From a virus: a DNA stretch of 64,000 nucleotides. The position numbers and the translations under genes were made by a program. The stretch is from positions 53,266 to 117,265 of the IMG/VR virus record IMGVR_UViG_3300037346_000623. One strand, given 5' to 3'. The notes below the pieces were generated by a model. That model saw only the letters and a program-made list of their open reading frames with translations. It was not told the origin of the DNA and searched no databases. Shown piece after piece: positions 49,825-58,140 of the stretch (its first letter is position 1; every line of letters begins with the position of its first letter).

Positions 49825-50277
49825 CTATTTACATATGGAATCTGCAATAGATATGGACCAGTTAGATGCACTTTTATATCTAGCCTTTAGTCCCATCCCC
49901 TCTATTAAGCCGACTGCGGATCTTAGAAGCGTGTTTGATTGGTGTCTTGGATCAGGATTAAGATCAATGTCAATAAAGTCTGGGGTCTTCCCACAATTCT
50001 CCATTATCCAATGTGCTGTTTCAACACTTAATTCGATCTCTTTCCACAATCTTTCATACCTAGCTTGGATTCTAGGTACAATCATCTTGTTATAAAGCAC
50101 GTGTCCACCCTTATTCGGTTGATGTAATACAATAACCGTAGCGAATGTAGTGGTGCCGTTATGATTCTGTGAATCACACCCTATATAGATCTTGTCTTCA
50201 GAGTTGTTTGCCATCCAATCATCTAAGTAGCTAGATAGGTCGATGGTCTTTTTCGTCGTTAGGCTTTTCCATTCCAT
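49825..50277 (-). CDS. RNase H-like protein (DUF458/YkuK type)
   Basis: A 150-residue protein with an RNase H fold pattern: KIYIGCDSQNHNGTTTFATV (first Asp), RLWKEIELSVETAHWI (Glu), FIDIDLNPDP (Asp) and GLKARYKSASNWSISIAD (last Asp). This matches the YkuK/DUF458 family of predicted RNase H-like proteins whose substrate is unknown. Convergent/divergent neighbours suggest an independent unit. Confidence 0.85.
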   Translation of the reverse strand: MEWKSLTTKKTIDLSSYLDDWMANNSEDKIYIGCDSQNHNGTTTFATVIVLHQPNKGGHVLYNKMIVPRIQARYERLWKEIELSVETAHWIMENCGKTPDFIDIDLNPDPRHQSNTLLRSAVGLIEGMGLKARYKSASNWSISIADSICK

Positions 50278-50346
50278 GGTTAAAAATATTTATTGTTTTA
50301 TTTAAGCTATATATTGATCTTTTGTTTCCTTATACAATAAAGATTT

Positions 50347-50383
50347 TATATTTATTGATATATAATTAAAATAATTTAATTAT
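50347..50383 (+). promoter_or_regulatory. Possible promoter for the Dps-like gene
   Basis: TTTTG at 50315 region and TATATTTA at 50347-50354, about 30 bp before the ATG; approximates TTTG-N-TAnnTTTG with one mismatch. Confidence 0.4.
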
Positions 50384-50956
50384 ATGGACCCAAGAGTATT
50401 AAATCTCAGCGCATTTGGCGAGGTTATTAAAAACCCAAAAGATGTAAAACAAGTTGATGTTGAAGAACCACAAAGAGCATTGCCACCGCCTAGTAGATTT
50501 CCAACCCCTGCAGATTTTAGCGATCTGCCTTTTGTTAAGAATTCAAAAAAAGAAGATGACGAGGTTGTAACCAAATATGGTAGAGTAACCCAGATGGTTC
50601 TTCAGAATATGGCGCAAACAAAATTGCTACATTGGCAGTCTATGTTATACGGTCAGCACAAAGCACTTAATGGCCTTTTCGACAGTATTATAGAAATAGG
50701 TGATACTCTTATTGAAACACTAATGGGTAAATACGGGAGACCTGTATTAACCGGCGAGGAGCTTACTATAAAGCTTTATAATTTCGCGAATGCTAAGGAT
50801 GGGGATCTTTCGGGGTTTATCGACGATCTGTATAAATGCTATAGAGACGAATGTAGAGCATGTTTTGATTCTGATTCAGATAGCGAATTAATCAATATAA
50901 TTGATGAAATGCTAGCTGCTGTGGATCAAACTAAATATTTAATATCATTAAGATAA
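50384..50956 (+). CDS. Dps/ferritin-like protein
   Basis: A 190-residue protein: a disordered N-terminal about 65 residues (Pro-rich PQRALPPPSRFPTPADF), then four-helix segments QMVLQNMAQTKLLHWQSMLY, GQHKALNGLFDSIIEIGDTL and a C-terminal helix. The HW...H...D..E spacing resembles the Dps ferroxidase helix pair. Similar phage proteins exist (DUF5856-type). Might protect DNA or bind metal; activity not certain. Confidence 0.72.
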   Translation: MDPRVLNLSAFGEVIKNPKDVKQVDVEEPQRALPPPSRFPTPADFSDLPFVKNSKKEDDEVVTKYGRVTQMVLQNMAQTKLLHWQSMLYGQHKALNGLFDSIIEIGDTLIETLMGKYGRPVLTGEELTIKLYNFANAKDGDLSGFIDDLYKCYRDECRACFDSDSDSELINIIDEMLAAVDQTKYLISLR

Positions 50957-50957
50957 T

Positions 50958-51695
50958 CTAGTAGACATTCGATTTTGTTCGATTTTTTACTATTATTATA
51001 GTATGACATGCAAATAGCTCATATTTCCACATTCTTGATTTGGTTTCATATTGCTTAGATATTATAATCATTGTGCTACAACCAAACTTCCAGTTTCCAT
51101 ATCTATGTATTGAACTTTTGTGTGCTGGTGAATCTAGGTATCCATTTAAAAAGTTATCCTCTCTTGACTGGTCCTCGTTTTTTCTCATAATATTCGAATA
51201 TCTCTCAATGATATCTGCATCTGATATGTCACCATTTTCTGATTTGTATGAATAAGAATCGTGAATAAATAATTCAGAATTCCAAATAAGATTATTTCTC
51301 TTTAATATGGGGAGATTGTCTTTATCCTGAAATATGCATCCCTTAGGTTCTTTAAATATTGAAGGATCCCCATAATATCTTCTATGTGCAATTTCACCAT
51401 CAGGTAACTTATCTAATAGATATTTAAAGGAGTATTGTTTAGACGATTCCTTAAATACCAATACTGAATATTCGCTCCTCCCTGAAGCAACTGTATCTAA
51501 GACCGGATCCCTCTCTATGATTCTCTTTTCCCCTGTTGTTTTATAAAAATAATTAGCCACATATTTTTTATAATGTTTACTAAAATGATTATCCATCTTC
51601 TCAGATAGATATATTCTTGAATATACTTTTTTATTGTTTTGTGATACAGAGGAAAGTGTAATAAATATACCCAGTAATAATAATAATTTTTTCAT
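50958..51695 (-). CDS. Secreted CAP-domain-like protein
   Basis: A 245-residue protein with a Sec signal peptide (MKKLLLLLGIFITLSSVSQ, cleavage near residue 19). The mature region has a CAP/SCP-like pattern: WNSELFIHDSYSYKSE near 137 and NGYLDSPAHKSSIHRYGNWK followed by FGCSTMIIISK, corresponding to the 'W..SP.H..ni......G' signature. A secreted or periplasmic protein encoded by a phage could act on the envelope. It has its own promoter at 51716. Confidence 0.7.
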   Translation of the reverse strand: MKKLLLLLGIFITLSSVSQNNKKVYSRIYLSEKMDNHFSKHYKKYVANYFYKTTGEKRIIERDPVLDTVASGRSEYSVLVFKESSKQYSFKYLLDKLPDGEIAHRRYYGDPSIFKEPKGCIFQDKDNLPILKRNNLIWNSELFIHDSYSYKSENGDISDADIIERYSNIMRKNEDQSREDNFLNGYLDSPAHKSSIHRYGNWKFGCSTMIIISKQYETKSRMWKYELFACHTIIIVKNRTKSNVY

Positions 51696-51715
51696 GTTGT
51701 TTGTTTTTAATAATG

Positions 51716-51752
51716 CAAGATTAATAAATTATTTCGGAATAAAAAAATTCTA
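51716..51752 (-). promoter_or_regulatory. Promoter of the CAP-like gene
   Basis: Minus strand: TTTTTTTATTCCGAAATAA, then TAATCTTG (one base off TAnnTTTG), about 20 nt before the start. Confidence 0.6.
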
Positions 51753-52304
51753 GCTTATTATTTCGTAAATTTTTTCATGTATACATCCAATTTTTCCAGT
51801 ATACAGTGAAATTATTCCAAATATAAGTCCTATTATATGCATACTGTGTGATATTGTATCATCTTGAAATGTACATATAAATTCAATGTATAGTATAAGA
51901 GATGTCAGAACATATCCTAGCCACTTAAATCTATTAACTGAACATATTGATCTAGCTAATAGAAAGTAACAGGTCCCTGATATTCCTATTGCCGCGAATT
52001 CATTGTTTATTATTATTACAGGAAGGTGTAATATTGATATAAGAGAGGTTATCCAAAATATTTTCTCGAATGTATAAAACCTATTTATTTTTACATTCAG
52101 GCATAGAAAAATAATAAGAAGATTGTTCAGTAGATGTTCTATATTAGAATGAAGTAATCCGCTAATAAATGGATTTATTGAAAAGTAGTAAGAATAAGTA
52201 TCACCAATAAATAAATCTGTAATTATATACAGCAATATTGAAGCTATACACATTGCTGCTACCTGCATTGTTGTTATGGATGAGAATTTCATTTGGTCCA
52301 TCAT
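51750..52304 (-). CDS. Rhomboid-family intramembrane serine protease
   Basis: A 184-residue protein with six hydrophobic segments. Hallmarks: LLHSNIEHLLNN in the second segment (the rhomboid H...HL..N motif), AIGISGTCYFLLA (GxSG with catalytic Ser, about residue 110) and SHSMHIIGLIFGIISL with the catalytic His near 155. Rhomboids cleave transmembrane proteins inside the inner membrane. No substrate is apparent here; phage copies are uncommon. Confidence 0.85.
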   Translation of the reverse strand: MMDQMKFSSITTMQVAAMCIASILLYIITDLFIGDTYSYYFSINPFISGLLHSNIEHLLNNLLIIFLCLNVKINRFYTFEKIFWITSLISILHLPVIIINNEFAAIGISGTCYFLLARSICSVNRFKWLGYVLTSLILYIEFICTFQDDTISHSMHIIGLIFGIISLYTGKIGCIHEKIYEIIS

Positions 52305-52318
52305 ATCTTTATTTTTTG

Positions 52319-52350
52319 TAAAGATAAATAAAAAATACGAAATAAAAAAA
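52319..52350 (-). promoter_or_regulatory. Promoter of the rhomboid gene
   Basis: Minus strand: TTTTTTTATTTCGTA, then TATCTTTA about 15 nt before the start codon. One mismatch to TAnnTTTG. Confidence 0.55.
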
Positions 52351-52351
52351 T

Positions 52352-52395
52352 AATGGGGATCGATATTAAAAATTGATCACCATTATTTTTTAATG
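52352..52395 (-). terminator. Terminator-like hairpin
   Basis: AATGG-G-GATC ... GATC-A-CCATT followed by a T run, at the stop of the 80-residue gene. Confidence 0.55.
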
Positions 52396-52632
52396 GATCT
52401 TATCATCCAGTCTTTTTATGAATAAATCAGGATCGACTTCAGAATGCTCAGATATGCTTATTCTTATAGTTGCAACATCCCTTTCATATTCAACCTCACA
52501 TTCACATTTATGCCTGTATTCATTATGAAATTCGCTAAATAGTTCAACTACCTCCTGATTGTATCCCTTTACACTAAATTCTCTAATATGCCTAGCATCC
52601 CTATTATATCTAGCCGTTAATACTATTGACAT
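52390..52632 (-). CDS. Small acidic protein (80 aa)
   Basis: Start chosen at ATG 52632 (MSIVLTARYNRDARHIREFS); a longer frame upstream would overlap the divergent gene's leader. Mixed alpha/beta product with HKCECEVEYERDVATIRISI. No family recognised. Divergent from the OmpA-like gene. Confidence 0.55.
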   Translation of the reverse strand: MSIVLTARYNRDARHIREFSVKGYNQEVVELFSEFHNEYRHKCECEVEYERDVATIRISISEHSEVDPDLFIKRLDDKIH

Positions 52633-52684
52633 ATTATTATTATTATTTTTGGATATATATATCAAAATAATAATACATACAAAT

Positions 52685-53377
52685 ATGGAAAATTTAATAG
52701 AATTTTCTAATTTCCACCATGAAGGTATAAATGAGTCATTAGGAGGAGGAAGGGATAACACCAAGGAAGGCGGAGTAAAAAATTTCAACTATTCAAGGAT
52801 AGCGGTGCTTGACGGTACATTATTTAAACTCAGTAAAGATGAGATAGACACTGATAATAATCAATTTAAAAGAGCTGTTGAAATTCTTAAACCTATGAAT
52901 GACTCAGCTATTGTTATTACTGGATCAGCTTCTGCAGTTGGAAATGATAAGGGATATAATAACAAAAAATTAGCAGAAAATAGGGCAAAAAATTTTGTTG
53001 CTGCACTAAAGTCCGCGGGAGTTAATACTTCCAAATATATTACCAACTCTGTTGTTGGTAAAGCTACTGTACCTAATAGTCCAGCAGCAAATAGCGAGCA
53101 AAACGTTTCCTTTAAAATTAAAAAAAATGGTAGTACAGTTAGATTTGAATTAGAAAGAGATAATACTTCGGTAGTTATTACTAAGTTGGATAAGATTAAA
53201 AATATAGCTCCGCCCATAATAGAAGGTGGAGATTATGAATATATGGTTTATAAGATAACCTACAAAAAAGGGAATGCATCACAGGTCGCTGCAAAAATAT
53301 CACAAGCAACCAAGGATAGTGGGGCATACGTAAGAAACATAACAAAAGAATATACAAATCTAATAAACAAAAAATAA
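52685..53377 (+). CDS. OmpA-like-domain protein with capsid-targeting-like N-terminus
   Basis: Start chosen at ATG 52685 (MENLIEFSNFHHEGINESLG), giving 230 residues; the longer frame includes an implausible leader. The N-terminus fits the shared I..F..F...E peptide. Residues about 45-140 resemble the OmpA C-terminal fold (FKRAVEILKPMNDSAIVITG, SASAVGNDKGYNNKKLAENR, then AKNFVAALKSAGV). There is no signal peptide, so it may be a virion protein that contacts peptidoglycan on entry. Confidence 0.65.
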   Translation: MENLIEFSNFHHEGINESLGGGRDNTKEGGVKNFNYSRIAVLDGTLFKLSKDEIDTDNNQFKRAVEILKPMNDSAIVITGSASAVGNDKGYNNKKLAENRAKNFVAALKSAGVNTSKYITNSVVGKATVPNSPAANSEQNVSFKIKKNGSTVRFELERDNTSVVITKLDKIKNIAPPIIEGGDYEYMVYKITYKKGNASQVAAKISQATKDSGAYVRNITKEYTNLINKK

Positions 53378-53403
53378 GCTAATATAAATTAGCTTATTTT
53401 TTT
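53371..53403. terminator. Bidirectional terminator between convergent genes
   Basis: AATAAGCTAAT-ATAA-ATTAGCTTATT with A and T runs, between the genes ending at 53377 (+) and 53389 (-). Confidence 0.85.
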
Positions 53404-53655
53404 GAGTCTTATCTTTACGTCAGACTTACCTTTTATTAGTCTGTGCCATACTCCTTTTTTTATTTCTATTTTACCGCTCAGTTTAATTGGTAATCTATTA
53501 TCAAACTGGAACATCCAATCTGTTTCGTGCATTGCTTCTATTATTCGATCCTCCCCATCCCAGTGCCATTTAAGTTCTTCGCTATCTAATGATTCTTTAA
53601 ATGTACGAATAAATTCATTATCTGATACTAATATCTCATCATATGGTACTACCAT
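53389..53655 (-). CDS. Small hypothetical protein (88 aa)
   Basis: MVVPYDEILVSDNEFIRTFK, then KWHWDGEDRIIEAMHETDWM and a basic beta-like end (KIEIKKGVWHRLIKGKSDVK). The HxxTDW-type layout is reminiscent of small phage cupin-like proteins, but no firm match. Start overlaps the previous gene's stop by 7 nt (coupled). Confidence 0.55.
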   Translation of the reverse strand: MVVPYDEILVSDNEFIRTFKESLDSEELKWHWDGEDRIIEAMHETDWMFQFDNRLPIKLSGKIEIKKGVWHRLIKGKSDVKIRLKKIS

Positions 53656-54227
53656 GGGCTATTTGATTTAATTCCCAATAATTTTCTATATCTTGCAACG
53701 TTGCATGCCCACCATCTTGGTTTCCATCTTGGTCCTGGATTATCACATCTCATTCTTGCTCTGAATGATGCAGCTTTACTCGGATCATTATTATTTACTC
53801 TCATTCCTGGTTGGCCAAATCTAACCTGAACAACCTTCCCGCTTTCATTTTTGGTATAAACAGCAAATTTTCTAGGTCCACCTGGGGTTCTCCTTGGTTT
53901 ATTCAACTGTACTTTTTTACCTTGGTATTCTGCCTCGTCAAGCTCATCCCAAATCATATACGGAACGTCAAGCATTACCCTCTCTTCCTCGTAGATATCA
54001 TAGGATCCTGTATCAGTACCTATTAGAAAGATATCATCATCTTCCAGATCTATCATATTTCTCTCCCACATTTCCCTTGCCTCGTTAACTAGATTAAGCC
54101 AGGCGTCGGATTCTATCCTATATACGCTTTCCATTAATGGTATGCACTCATTAAGGTGGTATCTAAGCCCCTCGCTTATTTCTGAAAAATTATTTGTTTG
54201 TGATTCGAATGTTTTTATGTATTTCAT
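53649..54227 (-). CDS. Conserved phage protein with capsid-targeting-like N-terminus
   Basis: A 192-residue protein. Start MKYIKTFESQTNNFSEISEG fits the shared N-terminal peptide. The C-terminal about 85 residues contain RKFAVYTKNESGKVVQVRFG and SFRARMRCDNPGPRWKPRWW with two Cys, a short domain recurrent in T4-like marine phages (KFxVYxK...VxFGxPxM...SFRARxxCDNPGPxxKxxxWxC) whose role is unknown and which sometimes sits next to head genes. Confidence 0.7.
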   Translation of the reverse strand: MKYIKTFESQTNNFSEISEGLRYHLNECIPLMESVYRIESDAWLNLVNEAREMWERNMIDLEDDDIFLIGTDTGSYDIYEEERVMLDVPYMIWDELDEAEYQGKKVQLNKPRRTPGGPRKFAVYTKNESGKVVQVRFGQPGMRVNNNDPSKAASFRARMRCDNPGPRWKPRWWACNVARYRKLLGIKSNSPW

Positions 54228-54233
54228 CTGCTA

Positions 54234-54863
54234 TTAATTTAGATATTGCTCAGCGTACTGATATATGTATTTATTATATTTTTTCAATACATCATCACCG
54301 ACAACTTTCTTTATATCATTGTAAAGGTGATTGGTTTTTAAAAGCTCCTTTAATTGTGACATCTGTCTAATTCTTTGGTGTGAAAGCATAATTTCAACTA
54401 TTGATTGGGAGAACGCCATAATCTCATCCTTGTTCGAAAAGTACTTAGCTCTATCATTAGCATCAGGCAATGTATATTCAACATTGGCTCTTCTTTCCCA
54501 TTGGCCCTTATGTATGCTCTCGTGTTGTATCATATGGGATATAAATCCAAGCTCTCTGAAGCCTATTCCTGGTATGCTTAATACTATTGTTACGTTATTC
54601 TCATCGTCAATATAGCCGAAAAGAGGTGTATTTCGAGGAGGAGCAGTATGTTTTAAATTATCTGGTAATGATCTATAAAACTCATCATATCCCTTGAATT
54701 TAACATCATGATTCCATGCTATCATATTTGCTTGATCTATTGATATTGGTCTTTGAGCACATGCTTCAGTAAGTTCCCTCATAAGCTCGCTATAATCTAT
54801 TGGCATTATAACTGCCTCATTAACAGATATTATATAATCTTTGAATTCTTTTATATTATACAT
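54234..54863 (-). CDS. Probable zinc metallopeptidase-like protein
   Basis: A 209-residue protein starting MYNIKEFKDYIISVNEAVIM (capsid-targeting-like). FISHMIQHESIHKGQWERR holds an HExxH motif (H-E-S-I-H, about residue 115), and DEIMAFSQSIVEIM some 30 residues on could give the third ligand (Glu). Consistent with a gluzincin-like peptidase or an inactive relative. If packaged, it might act in the host at entry. Confidence 0.6.
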   Translation of the reverse strand: MYNIKEFKDYIISVNEAVIMPIDYSELMRELTEACAQRPISIDQANMIAWNHDVKFKGYDEFYRSLPDNLKHTAPPRNTPLFGYIDDENNVTIVLSIPGIGFRELGFISHMIQHESIHKGQWERRANVEYTLPDANDRAKYFSNKDEIMAFSQSIVEIMLSHQRIRQMSQLKELLKTNHLYNDIKKVVGDDVLKKYNKYIYQYAEQYLN

Positions 54864-54931
54864 TGAGTGATTTAATTTTATCTATATATCAAAAAAATCA
54901 ATTTTTATTTTTTTATCACGCACGTATTCGG

Positions 54932-54939
54932 TATCTTTG
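54932..54939 (+). promoter_or_regulatory. Promoter -7 element for the sigma factor gene
   Basis: TATCTTTG matches TAnnTTTG exactly on the plus strand, 35 nt before the ATG at 54974; TTTTTATC about 20 nt upstream could serve as the -33 part. Confidence 0.65.
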
Positions 54940-54973
54940 CATAAAATTAATAAATAAACTATAAATTAAAAAA

Positions 54974-55876
54974 ATGAGACAAATTAAAGTTAACAAGGAG
55001 GCTTTTACTCCACGGACAACGAAAGCTTCATCGTTATATTTAAACGAGGTTGATAAAACTAAAGTAATGGATCCACAGAAGGAATCAGAGATAGCATTTC
55101 TAGCATTCAATGGAGACGAGGAAGCAAGATTAAAATTAATAAATGCAAATCTAAGATTTGTATTGACAGTAGCCAAGAATTATGCTAAAAATCCGGATGA
55201 TTTTGCTGAGATTGTTGCTGTAGGTAATGTTGGCCTGGTTGAAGCTGCATCGCTTTTTGATCCTAGTCGGGGATTCAGATTTATATCATTCGCAGTTTGG
55301 CACATAAGAAAACAGATATTAGCACATCTTAGTGATAATGGTAGAACTGTTAGAATACCATTAAATCAAGTAAACACACTGAAAGCTATGAGGGACGCAT
55401 CAAATATAATATCCATGAGAGAGGGGAGAAATGCAACCTTTGATGAAACATTAGAGGAGATCAAGAAACTTGATAAGTTTACGAGATTGAGAACTGATAT
55501 AATACATAATGCCATAGGTGCTGATTCAAGACCATCGTCATTCGATACACCATTGGGTGACGAATCTGGGAGCTCTACATTGATTGACATTATGGACTCT
55601 GGTGAATATTATAGTGACAATGAAACAAATATAAATCAAAAAAATTCAATATTACTAAAATTAACGGAGGTTCTTGACTCTTACGAAACCGAGATAATAT
55701 TGAGAAGACATGGGATATCGCCATATGACAGAAGTGAAGAAAACTATTCCCAAATATCTATTAATATTGGAATGGGTCTAACCGGTGAATCTGTTAGAAT
55801 AAAATATATGAAGGGAATAAAGAAGATGAGCAAATATGCAGAAAGACTTAACTATAAACTAACTGATATTTTCTAA
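54974..55876 (+). CDS. Sigma-70 family sigma factor (Bacteroidota RpoD-like)
   Basis: A 300-residue protein. MRQIKVNKEAFTPRTTKASS and YLNEVDK are close to the start of Bacteroidota primary sigma factors (MRQLKITK...SLDKYLQEI). Region 2 is clear: ANLRFVLTVAKNY, IVAVGNVGLVEAASLFDPSR, GFRFISFAVWHIRKQILAHL and RIPLNQVNTLKAM. Region 4 is diverged (YSQISINIGMGLTGESVRIK in place of the usual helix-turn-helix). It probably redirects host RNA polymerase, perhaps to the TAnnTTTG-type sites seen throughout. Confidence 0.92.
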   Translation: MRQIKVNKEAFTPRTTKASSLYLNEVDKTKVMDPQKESEIAFLAFNGDEEARLKLINANLRFVLTVAKNYAKNPDDFAEIVAVGNVGLVEAASLFDPSRGFRFISFAVWHIRKQILAHLSDNGRTVRIPLNQVNTLKAMRDASNIISMREGRNATFDETLEEIKKLDKFTRLRTDIIHNAIGADSRPSSFDTPLGDESGSSTLIDIMDSGEYYSDNETNINQKNSILLKLTEVLDSYETEIILRRHGISPYDRSEENYSQISINIGMGLTGESVRIKYMKGIKKMSKYAERLNYKLTDIF

Positions 55877-55879
55877 TAA

Positions 55880-56407
55880 ATGGGGGGGGAGATATCATAT
55901 ATATTAATGACCTCGTCAGGTTCATACGATGACTATAGGACACACATACTTGGAGTATATTCAGGGAAAGAACTAGCGGAGGAAGGGAAGATTAAATATA
56001 CAGAAGCACTTAATAAATTTTTCGATATAAATCAGTGTCCTGTAGATGAAAAGACACGTGAAAAAATAGAATCCTATGAGATAAAGATAGACGCGAATGG
56101 TGAAAATACACAGATAGATTTGTATCATGATTGGTACTTTAGAACTATAGGTGTTTTTGAGATGTCTAGAGACACATGGATAATCGAGAAAATGACGGAT
56201 CAAATAGATCTTAAAGTAATTGACGATAAATCCATAGGTATTAAAAAAAAAGCAGATCGTAAGATCTGCTTTTTTTTATTTTTTTATTTTTTTACTGGTA
56301 TATTGACCTTACCCGTTACCTTGTCCATTGTTGGTATAATACAATCTGTTTTTATATTGAATACGGTATCATCAAGAGGAGCGAATACCATAAGTTTTAT
56401 AGCCTGA
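55880..56407 (+). CDS. Hypothetical protein whose frame runs through a terminator
   Basis: The open frame is 175 codons, but only the first about 120 residues (SYILMTSSGSYDDYRTHILG ... SRDTWIIEKMTDQIDLKVID) look protein-like. After IGIKKK it passes through a terminator hairpin (56243-56280) and into the opposite strand of the next gene. The 9-A run before the hairpin would, with a -1 slip, give a stop almost at once. The end at 56407 is therefore doubtful. It starts 3 nt after the sigma factor. Confidence 0.5.
   Translation: MGGEISYILMTSSGSYDDYRTHILGVYSGKELAEEGKIKYTEALNKFFDINQCPVDEKTREKIESYEIKIDANGENTQIDLYHDWYFRTIGVFEMSRDTWIIEKMTDQIDLKVIDDKSIGIKKKADRKICFFLFFYFFTGILTLPVTLSIVGIIQSVFILNTVSSRGANTISFIA
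56243..56280. terminator. Terminator hairpin between convergent genes
   Basis: AAAAAAGCAGATC-GTAA-GATCTGCTTTTTT; A and T runs on both sides. Confidence 0.85.
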
Positions 56408-57390
56408 TTATAATAGGGTTTCTTAACTATTGATATTTTATAGTCTGGATCTCCACTAACGTCTCCCTTCTGTACTATTCTAAAATTTCCTTTTTCGTCT
56501 AATATCTTTGTTTTTATTATCTCTTCTATTTTATCTGCAGGTATACCAATTTCTGCTAATTTTGTTCTCATACCCTTAAGTATTTTATCCTTAATAGTAT
56601 TAAGTGAGCTCACAAAATTATCTGGTGATTCAGACTCTCTTTTTCTTGTTCTTACTCCAAGGAAAGGTGTTACGTAAAAATTATCGGGACCTTGATAAAC
56701 AACAAAACAGTCAGGAATTGCTAGTGGATCGAGATTTAGATTTATTATAGTATTTGGTGAAGCATATAATCCTATCTCGTCTTCAGAATAGTAACCAACA
56801 TAACCATTATTTTCATTACCTTGCTTACCTTTCTTACTTATACCCTTTGCACAAGTTATCAATTCTCTATATTTCTCACCTGTAAATAGAAGTTCTGCCT
56901 CTATATACTGGAACGTTTCCTCCTTGCCCTGATCTGTGAGAAGTGTATTTTTGAATATGAAATTTTTACTGAATCCCGTTTTTTGCTCTTCTGTTTCTAC
57001 ACCAAGCATTTCCATAACCAATTTCTTAATTGTATCAAGTCTAGCTCTGCATAACTGTGCATTATCGGATTTATCCCCTGCCAATCTTTTATATCCATCC
57101 TTGGAAAGTTGTGTTCTTAATCCTGGTGTTACCTGAATAGTTGAAGTTGATGCTGTTAATGATATTGTTGTTATACCCTTGTATATACTACCATCTATAA
57201 GCTTTGATATTATATTTAGAGCAACATCATTTTTAAGCTTCAATAGATCCTCAGGTTTTAGATTTTCCAATTTATATTGGCCAAGAGGAAATTGGAATCT
57301 AGCTTTATCGACGCCTCCTGTAACCTTTTCGTGTTCTTCTGGCTCCTCTCCCTCGTTTAGGAAGGTTAGAAAATTTTTTATCCTATTCAT
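56284..57390 (-). CDS. Hypothetical protein with capsid-targeting-like N-terminus, OmpA-like segment
   Basis: A 368-residue protein. MNRIKNFLTFLNEGEEPEEH fits the shared N-terminal peptide. Residues about 65-135 (TTISLTASTSTIQVTPGLRT, DNAQLCRARLDTIKKLVMEM) are reminiscent of the OmpA C-terminal fold (substitution of the N..L...RA pattern). The remainder is unassigned. Probable virion protein by its N-terminus. Confidence 0.55.
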   Translation of the reverse strand: MNRIKNFLTFLNEGEEPEEHEKVTGGVDKARFQFPLGQYKLENLKPEDLLKLKNDVALNIISKLIDGSIYKGITTISLTASTSTIQVTPGLRTQLSKDGYKRLAGDKSDNAQLCRARLDTIKKLVMEMLGVETEEQKTGFSKNFIFKNTLLTDQGKEETFQYIEAELLFTGEKYRELITCAKGISKKGKQGNENNGYVGYYSEDEIGLYASPNTIINLNLDPLAIPDCFVVYQGPDNFYVTPFLGVRTRKRESESPDNFVSSLNTIKDKILKGMRTKLAEIGIPADKIEEIIKTKILDEKGNFRIVQKGDVSGDPDYKISIVKKPYYNQAIKLMVFAPLDDTVFNIKTDCIIPTMDKVTGKVNIPVKK

Positions 57391-57430
57391 TATTTAGATT
57401 TTATTTATTTATGTATCTAAATAAAAAATA

Positions 57431-57456
57431 AAAAAAAGAGCCATTGGCTCTTTTTA
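57431..57456. terminator. Terminator hairpin
   Basis: AAAAGAGCCA-TT-GGCTCTTTT, at the stop of the gene ending 57454. Confidence 0.8.
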
Positions 57457-58140
57457 CATTGTTAGTAGGAGGGAATAGTCCTCGTGATCATCTGGGTTTA
57501 TTACTAAATCATCGGGTTCCAATTTCATGATCCCTTTTATTGGTTCGGTGAACCATTCTTCATAAACATCGTCCCATGCGGGGGTTTCAATATATCTGGC
57601 GGTAACTTTTGAAACTTTATGTTCCGTTATATTGCACTTCCTCGCCGATCCTGTCATATCAAAAATATATTCTATATACGAATCCGCATCCGTTGATTTT
57701 TTTGTTGGGAAAATATCACGCATGTTGAGATTATTCCTTTTCAGCTCTATCTCCCCATAATTGACATAGTTAGTTTCGTCTTTTATATGCCAGTAACTTG
57801 GGTTTGAAAATTCAATATAAGATATATCCTTATTATCACATAGACCATATCCAGTAATTATAAGTATATTGCATATTTCCTTTTTCTTGTTATAAAAATA
57901 TTGGGTTTGTTGAAATATACCTCTCCCTACACTTGCAGCTTCAGAAATTCCAGGTTTCTTTTTTGCTATATGCGGAGGAAGAACGATAAGGAATTCACAG
58001 TCGTCCATAACAGAATTGGTATATGATCCTCCTGAGAACTCCTTTAAATCTACGTCAAATTTTAAAATATATTTATGAATCTTATCTGCAGTCTCCTTGG
58101 CTACGGCATTGCTCTTCGAAAAATATATCTTATTTTTCAT
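57454..58140 (-). CDS. Hypothetical protein, nucleotide-sensor-like fold
   Basis: Start chosen at ATG 58140 (MKNKIYFSKSNAVAKETADK), which overlaps the stop of the preceding frame; the longer frame to 58164 lacks support. 228 residues. FSKSNAVAKETADKIHKYIL and CEFLIVLPPHIAKKKPGISE followed by ASVGRGIFQQ look like a Rossmann/TIR-like or nucleoside-transferase-like alpha/beta fold, typical for small sensors, but no catalytic motif can be named. Unknown function. Confidence 0.55.
   Translation of the reverse strand: MKNKIYFSKSNAVAKETADKIHKYILKFDVDLKEFSGGSYTNSVMDDCEFLIVLPPHIAKKKPGISEAASVGRGIFQQTQYFYNKKKEICNILIITGYGLCDNKDISYIEFSNPSYWHIKDETNYVNYGEIELKRNNLNMRDIFPTKKSTDADSYIEYIFDMTGSARKCNITEHKVSKVTARYIETPAWDDVYEEWFTEPIKGIMKLEPDDLVINPDDHEDYSLLLTM

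Noticed and set aside
52861-53217. Frame opposite the OmpA-like gene
   Set aside because: Antisense shadow; the plus strand carries the OmpA-like domain.
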